Assembly: GCA_003819755.1 (NCBI GenBank)
Contig: RPQK01000294.1
Span: 1 to 8,607 of the forward strand
DNA from: Acidobacteriota bacterium
Lineage (GTDB): Bacteria; Acidobacteriota; UBA6911; RPQK01
DNA length: 8,607 bases
Reading direction: 5' to 3'
Made by a program: the position numbers and the translations under genes. Below are positions 4,805-8,607 of this stretch, in pieces (positions within the stretch are counted from its first letter, which is position 1; the number at the start of each line of letters is the position of its first letter). The notes under the pieces are model-generated. The model was not told the DNA's origin and ran no database searches. It saw only the letters and a program-made list of their open reading frames with translations.

Positions 4805-6847
4805 CTACTTCACCCTCCCCACCGCCTGCTCCGCCGCCTGGAGCAGCGGCTGGGTGGACAGGGGCGTGCCGACGGCTTGTTCCATCCACAATGACGGTGT
4901 CAGGCAGCCGAGCCGGCACATCCTCTCCATCTCGACGCCCAGGTTTTTGCCTTTCAGATAGCTCTCGATCTGGAAGCTGATAATGTGCCCGATCGGATAG
5001 TCCGGCAGGTACATGGCCCCGTCGATCAGGTGCGAATAGATGGCGAGAATCGGCACGTCCCGGACGCCGAAAACCGGCGCGTAGTGCTCGTTCCATACCT
5101 CCCGTGCGATGCGCATCACCGCGTCCCGCAACTGTTGCGGGTCGGTTTTCGGGTTTTCGTACATCCAGCGCCAGACCTTCATATCGACGAGGGCGACGCC
5201 GCCTATCTCGTAAGTCGCCCAGAAGGTATCGAGAGCCTTGAGGGCGTCTCGTTCCTCCCGGCCAGGGCTGGGAATCCCGAGAACGTCAAGATCGCGGTCC
5301 TGAAAGACAAATGCAAACGCTTCGGTGAAAGCGGTGTTCGGGACGCCGCGCAGAAAGTAATAGTCGATCCTGTTTAGCGAAAACACCTGCTCCACGGTGT
5401 GTCCCATTTCGTGAAGAGCAATGTTGTAGCCCTTGTAGTTCAAGCCCCCTGTCGCCCGTGTCCTCAGATGAGCCTTGTCGTCCCGCATCTCCGCGCCGGT
5501 CGCGTGTCCTGAGCCTCGGGCCGGGTCGACCACGATATGGCGGCTCAGAAATTCAGCCGTTTCGCCGGCAAAACCCAGCTTCTGGAGGATCTTCGGGAGG
5601 TCGGCCTGGAAGGCAGTGACTTCGGGGTACTTCTGACGAACGATACGGTCCAGTTCTTCCGGCGCCTGCGCGCCTCTCGCCTTGAATCCGTCATACCAGA
5701 TATCGAAGGGCTCGAGCTTTCGTCCCAGCCTCTTCTCAATCAGTTGCGCCACCTTCTGGCGAAGGGGCGAAGAAACGACTGCGAGCAGCAGCTTCTCCAC
5801 TTCCTTTTCCGGGATCTGGCGATCTTCGTTAAACCGCCGCTCAATCAATGTCGGGGCTTTCGGCACGTAGGGATCGAGCATCTGCTCCGCTTTGAACTTG
5901 TTCAGCAGTTGCTCATATCGCACTTGTTTCTCGGGCTCGGAGGTCACCTTTTCCAAGCCGGCGTTCCGTTTCTCGTATACGAGGTTTGGCTCGGGCGCCC
6001 AGCGGTATTTGTCGTTGTTAACCACGATTTTCGGGATACTCTGGTCGATAATCCGCTGCATCACCCGGTAGATGATTCGCTGTCGTTCCAACCCGTCCGG
6101 CTTGGCATACTGGGCCTTTAGCTCGTCCCGGATTCCCCAGTGGCTGATCAGCTTAAGGTCCGGCGGGAAGAGCGTTTTCTGGTCCGCCGTGAGCAAGTTG
6201 CCCATGTAGACGTTGTATTCGCTTACGTAATTGTCGGCTTCGACTGAGATTGCCGATCGCTTCTGCCTTACATCGGCCGGTACGCGGGAAGTGAACATGT
6301 CGCCGAGTTTGGCGTACGCCCATTGCTTTCGATCCCAGTTCTCGCCAAGGGACAGCTTCTGGTCGAGAGTGAAATAGGGAAAGTTGAGAATCATCACGAA
6401 CGCGATCTTGTTCCCGAAGAAATCTTCTTCGAGATGGGCGAAGGGAGAGTACTTCGCGAACATGTGATCGATCGGGAGCGGAGGTCCGATATCGAGATCC
6501 AGCGGTTCGCGCAAGGCCCGGCTGATCTGGTGCAGATGCCCCTGGAGAACCTCGAAGTTCTTCTCCAGCCGGCTGAACGTCTTGTCCAGTCCTGCCGGGT
6601 CCGCGATGAACTCGGTGAGACAGAAGTCCTCATAGTCTTTTTCGGATCCATCCTCTTTGCGCCAGAGCTCGCCAACTCGGACGGCGCCGTTTTCGATTCG
6701 TGCCTTGTGTTCAGTACCGAACTTTGCGGTCATCTTGTCGATAACGGAGCGGGTTTTTTCAGGGGAGATCATCGATATCGTCCTTTGATCGGGAGAAAAA
6801 CCTGAGACGACCAGCAGAATCAGGAACAGTGAGATGAACCGTACCAT
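4805..6847 (-). CDS. Exported HEXXH zinc metallopeptidase, M3-like (gluzincin)
   Basis: The predicted protein has 680 residues and an N-terminal hydrophobic signal segment (about 3-18), so export or membrane anchoring is likely. The zinc site is HEMGH at 479-483 (His479, Glu480, His483). The third ligand is probably Glu509 in TAFTEAFAF, 26 residues after the second His, close to the spacing in M3 thimet and oligoendopeptidases. YLPDYPIGHIISFQIESYL (613-631) resembles the conserved C-terminal segment of M2/M3/M32 enzymes that helps bind substrate. The large helical N-terminal part also fits this architecture, in which a deep cleft restricts substrates to peptides. The start at 6847 is chosen because it places the signal segment first. 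An upstream in-frame ATG at 6922 would put the arm of a palindromic repeat into the protein. No good ribosome-binding site precedes 6847. It converges on the EEP gene. The metallopeptidase call is firm; the exact family is tentative. Confidence 0.85.
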   Translation of the reverse strand: MVRFISLFLILLVVSGFSPDQRTISMISPEKTRSVIDKMTAKFGTEHKARIENGAVRVGELWRKEDGSEKDYEDFCLTEFIADPAGLDKTFSRLEKNFEVLQGHLHQISRALREPLDLDIGPPLPIDHMFAKYSPFAHLEEDFFGNKIAFVMILNFPYFTLDQKLSLGENWDRKQWAYAKLGDMFTSRVPADVRQKRSAISVEADNYVSEYNVYMGNLLTADQKTLFPPDLKLISHWGIRDELKAQYAKPDGLERQRIIYRVMQRIIDQSIPKIVVNNDKYRWAPEPNLVYEKRNAGLEKVTSEPEKQVRYEQLLNKFKAEQMLDPYVPKAPTLIERRFNEDRQIPEKEVEKLLLAVVSSPLRQKVAQLIEKRLGRKLEPFDIWYDGFKARGAQAPEELDRIVRQKYPEVTAFQADLPKILQKLGFAGETAEFLSRHIVVDPARGSGHATGAEMRDDKAHLRTRATGGLNYKGYNIALHEMGHTVEQVFSLNRIDYYFLRGVPNTAFTEAFAFVFQDRDLDVLGIPSPGREERDALKALDTFWATYEIGGVALVDMKVWRWMYENPKTDPQQLRDAVMRIAREVWNEHYAPVFGVRDVPILAIYSHLIDGAMYLPDYPIGHIISFQIESYLKGKNLGVEMERMCRLGCLTPSLWMEQAVGTPLSTQPLLQAAEQAVGRVK

Positions 6848-6853
6848 GAGCAC

Positions 6854-6859
6854 AGTATA
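6854..6859 (-). promoter_or_regulatory. Possible -10 box (TATACT) very close to the peptidase start
   Basis: Read on the minus strand, TATACT lies 6 nt before the ATG at 6847. If used, transcription would begin at or within a base or two of the start codon and give a leaderless mRNA, which would fit the absence of a Shine-Dalgarno sequence. No TTGACA-like -35 box is found at the expected distance. Low confidence. Confidence 0.25.
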
Positions 6860-6865
6860 GCGTTT

Positions 6866-7221
6866 CCACCCAACGAGAGTGGGGGCGTCCGCTGGGAGCG
6901 CAGGCGTCTCGCCGAATGTCATTGCATTTACTTTTTTCGAAGTCAGTACAACCAGCCGCGGTGAATGGGGCTTTTATCGTGGCCGGACTCTCCAGAGTCC
7001 GGCAGCCGACCCCCGGGGTCGGCCTGAACTGGCGAGCGGCAACCATCGTTTTCGCCGGGCTCCCAGCCCGGCTGCCGGACTCTGGAGAGTCCGGCCACAA
7101 TAAAAGCCCCGTTCACCACGGCTGGTTGCACCGACTTCGCCCTGGCCACCGGTCCAAAAAGTAAATGGCATCAGGCGAGACGCCTGCGCTCCCAGCGGAC
7201 GCCCCCACTCTCGTTGGGTGG
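6866..7221. mobile_element. 356-bp palindromic, MITE-like element with 48-bp perfect terminal inverted repeats
   Basis: Positions 6866-6913 and 7174-7221 are perfect reverse complements over 48 nt. Inside them an AT-rich word (ATTTACTTTTT) recurs inverted near 6926 and 7156. A second inverted pair, 6938-7003 and 7074-7139, matches at 61 of 66 positions, and all five differences are transitions. The right half carries about 16 extra bases (7140-7155). The centre holds a cluster of short palindromes. No transposase and no clear target duplication are seen, so it is a non-autonomous or decayed element, or two oppositely placed copies of a dispersed repeat. It fills most of the 478-nt gap between two divergent genes. 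Confidence 0.8.
6982..7095. repeat. Cluster of four short palindromes in the core of the element
   Basis: Four hairpins lie in the core: 6982-7003 (arms GCCGGACTCT, centre CC), 7005-7023 (arms GCCGACCCC, centre C), 7054-7072 (arms GCCGGGCT, centre CCC) and 7074-7095 (arms GCCGGACTCT, centre GG). All stems are perfect. The first and fourth are reverse complements of each other, and the middle two are unrelated to each other. A 30-nt unpaired stretch (7024-7053) separates the two pairs. The arrangement resembles REP/BIME-type palindromic clusters. Confidence 0.85.
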
Positions 7222-7325
7222 CATCCTAAAGTTGCAAGCCGCCATCACTTTCTTCTGGTCCTTTCTCGCCAGCCTGCATCTGATATTCTTGGGGGCGCCA
7301 ATCATAAATTCGAAAGGGATCGATC
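7222..7325 (+). other. Leader region of the HEAT-repeat gene, no clear promoter
   Basis: These 104 nt between the palindromic element and the HEAT-repeat gene should contain its promoter. GATATT at 7282-7287 is a possible -10 box, but there is no good -35 partner, and TTGCAA at 7232-7237 has no matching -10 at 17 nt. A clear ribosome-binding site, AAAGGGA (7313-7319), lies 6 nt before the ATG at 7326. Confidence 0.4.
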
Positions 7326-8607
7326 ATGAGTAGAGCCAAACTCCTGCCCGTTGTGGCCTTGGTCTTGCTGATTCAACCTGCACTTGCCCAACAGACGAAG
7401 AAGGTCAGCGTGTCCGGCCTGATCTACGATTTGAAACACCCGGAGCCGGAAAGACGGAAGGACGCTGCCCTGTTGCTTGGTCAAAACAAGGTGCGCCAGG
7501 CGGTACCGGGTCTGATTGAGCTGACGGGCGACCCGGATAATGCCATCCGTTTGGAGGCCGTTCGGGCGCTGGTTCGGATAAACGATCCCGCTGCCTTGCC
7601 GACCTACATCCGCTTGACTCAGGATCCCTCAAAGCCGATACAGGAAAAGACGATTGAAGGGATCATCAACATGTACGTGTCGGATGAAGGAGGCTTCATC
7701 CGCGGCGTGCAGAAGTTCGCGGATGTTGTGAACCCGTGGAGCGATGATTACAACCCGCTGATCGTGGAGCCGTATGTCCCGGTCAGCACGGAGGCCATCT
7801 CGGCTTTGGCCGCCTTGCTGAAAGCCGAGGATTCAGGCCTGCGAAAAGGTGCGGCGGTCGGGCTCGGCATCCTCCGCGCGAATGGGGCCCTCCCGGCCAT
7901 CCAGCAGGCCCTGTCGAGCGAGGTCGAAAACGACGTGACCGTGGAGTTGATCAGGGCGATTTACAAGATTGGCGATCACGAGGCCGGGAATGCCGTTGTT
8001 CCTTTCGTCAGGGACGCCGAGAAGGTGGTGCATGACGAGGCGATTTTCACGGTGGGCAGGTTGGGCGTCAAAAAGGCCGTCCCCGATCTGAAGGAGCTGT
8101 ACGAATCGGGGATCCAGGAAAGCAAGAAGATCCTGGGCCTCGTTCCGATCACCGGCAAGGACGACCTGGCCAAGAAGCTTTATGAGGCCATGGCCTTCAT
8201 TGGCGATCCGAGCTGCAAAGAGCTTTTCCTCGCCGGCCTCGAAGACGAACGGCTGATCTACCGCCGTTACGGGGCTGAAGGGATTGGCAGAATGGGCGAT
8301 CAAAGCCAGCTGTCGATGATGGCGACAAAGTACCTGCGCGAAAAAGAGCCGGAGGTTAAACTGGCCATGAGTTTCGCGCTTTACCGCCTGGGCCGGGACG
8401 AGCATCTTTTGGAACTGGCTCAGGGTGGGGACCAGGGATCGAACTACCTGCTCGAAATAGCCACGCCGGAGATTGCGAAGCTGTACCCGTACGTGCGCAG
8501 TGAGAAAGACGGCGTCAAAGTCCGGTTGCTGAATGTCATCGGGCTGCGGGGCGACCGGTCCGCGCTCCCGGTTGTCGAGGAGCTCATGAATCACAAAAAC
8601 GCCGACG
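7326..8607 (+). CDS. Exported HEAT-repeat protein, 3' end beyond the window
   Basis: An open frame begins at the ATG at 7326, preceded by AAAGGGA at 6 nt spacing, and runs without a stop to the window edge, giving at least 427 residues. The N terminus MSRAKLLPVVALVLLIQPAL followed by AQQ is a typical Sec signal peptide, with cleavage after ALA near 21-22. The rest is helical repeats of about 30-38 residues with the HEAT pattern (Asp-Pro turns, AAxxLG and AVRALVRI cores). Examples begin near 38 (PEPERRKDAALLLG), 70 (PDNAIRLEAVRALV), 168 (EDSGLRKGAAVGLG), 283 and 394. HEAT arrays are scaffolds for protein binding and have no catalytic role of their own, so a periplasmic or surface-exposed binding protein is inferred. 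The partner is unknown. It diverges from the metallopeptidase gene across the palindromic element. A C-terminal domain may lie beyond the window. Confidence 0.85.
   Translation, partial: MSRAKLLPVVALVLLIQPALAQQTKKVSVSGLIYDLKHPEPERRKDAALLLGQNKVRQAVPGLIELTGDPDNAIRLEAVRALVRINDPAALPTYIRLTQDPSKPIQEKTIEGIINMYVSDEGGFIRGVQKFADVVNPWSDDYNPLIVEPYVPVSTEAISALAALLKAEDSGLRKGAAVGLGILRANGALPAIQQALSSEVENDVTVELIRAIYKIGDHEAGNAVVPFVRDAEKVVHDEAIFTVGRLGVKKAVPDLKELYESGIQESKKILGLVPITGKDDLAKKLYEAMAFIGDPSCKELFLAGLEDERLIYRRYGAEGIGRMGDQSQLSMMATKYLREKEPEVKLAMSFALYRLGRDEHLLELAQGGDQGSNYLLEIATPEIAKLYPYVRSEKDGVKVRLLNVIGLRGDRSALPVVEELMNHKNAD

Noticed and set aside
5537..6121. Plus-strand open frame of 194 codons
   Set aside because: It is antisense to the metallopeptidase, without a domain signature or ribosome-binding site.
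6916..7164. Small proteins of 65-82 residues encoded on both strands of the palindromic element
   Set aside because: The two strands give similar peptides only because the element is an inverted repeat. No ribosome-binding site or family similarity is seen.
7232..7287. Sigma-70 promoter for the HEAT-repeat gene
   Set aside because: TTGCAA and GATATT are present but not at a workable spacing from each other, and neither has a convincing partner.
7833..8594. Minus-strand open frame of 253 codons
   Set aside because: It is antisense to the HEAT-repeat gene, whose signal peptide, ribosome-binding site and repeat pattern mark the plus strand as coding.

Overview
The window is about 8.6 kb of GC-rich bacterial chromosome with six protein-coding genes. 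Five are complete and the last runs off the right edge. Several exported proteins, an SD-like but sometimes non-ATG start, and gaps filled with short-period G-rich repeats and nested palindromes suggest a Gram-negative soil or sediment bacterium. Acidobacteriota or a related phylum is my best guess. That guess comes from gene content and general repeat style, not from any marker gene, and it is weak.

Layout. Positions 1-299 hold no gene: an octamer array, its inverted counterpart, and a solo copy of a palindromic word that recurs near 7 kb. From 300 to 4680 four plus-strand genes lie close together and look like one operon. They are a zinc-type (MDR) polyol/ketose-phosphate dehydrogenase, a mannitol-dehydrogenase-family (PSLDR) oxidoreductase, a secreted DUF1080 (3-keto-disaccharide hydrolase-like) protein whose start overlaps the preceding stop, and a secreted or lipid-anchored endonuclease/exonuclease/phosphatase (EEP) family protein. 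A 35-bp inverted repeat built of 9-nt units separates this group from a convergent minus-strand gene (4805-6847) for an exported HEXXH metallopeptidase resembling family M3. A 356-bp palindromic element (6866-7221) lies between that gene and a divergent plus-strand HEAT-repeat protein with a signal peptide (7326 to the window end).

How the genes may work together. The first two genes resemble the two steps that turn a ketose phosphate such as L-sorbose 1-phosphate into a hexitol phosphate and then fructose 6-phosphate. The third is a secreted carbohydrate-active candidate, and the fourth could release phosphate or act on nucleic acid or phospholipid outside the cytoplasm. A small sugar or polyol salvage operon is a reasonable reading, but no transporter, kinase or regulator is visible and the substrates are unknown. 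The peptidase and HEAT protein have no evident link to it.

The most unusual part is the non-coding DNA. Most gene junctions carry their own inverted or periodic repeat: 8-nt, 9-nt, a short hairpin, and a long nested palindrome.
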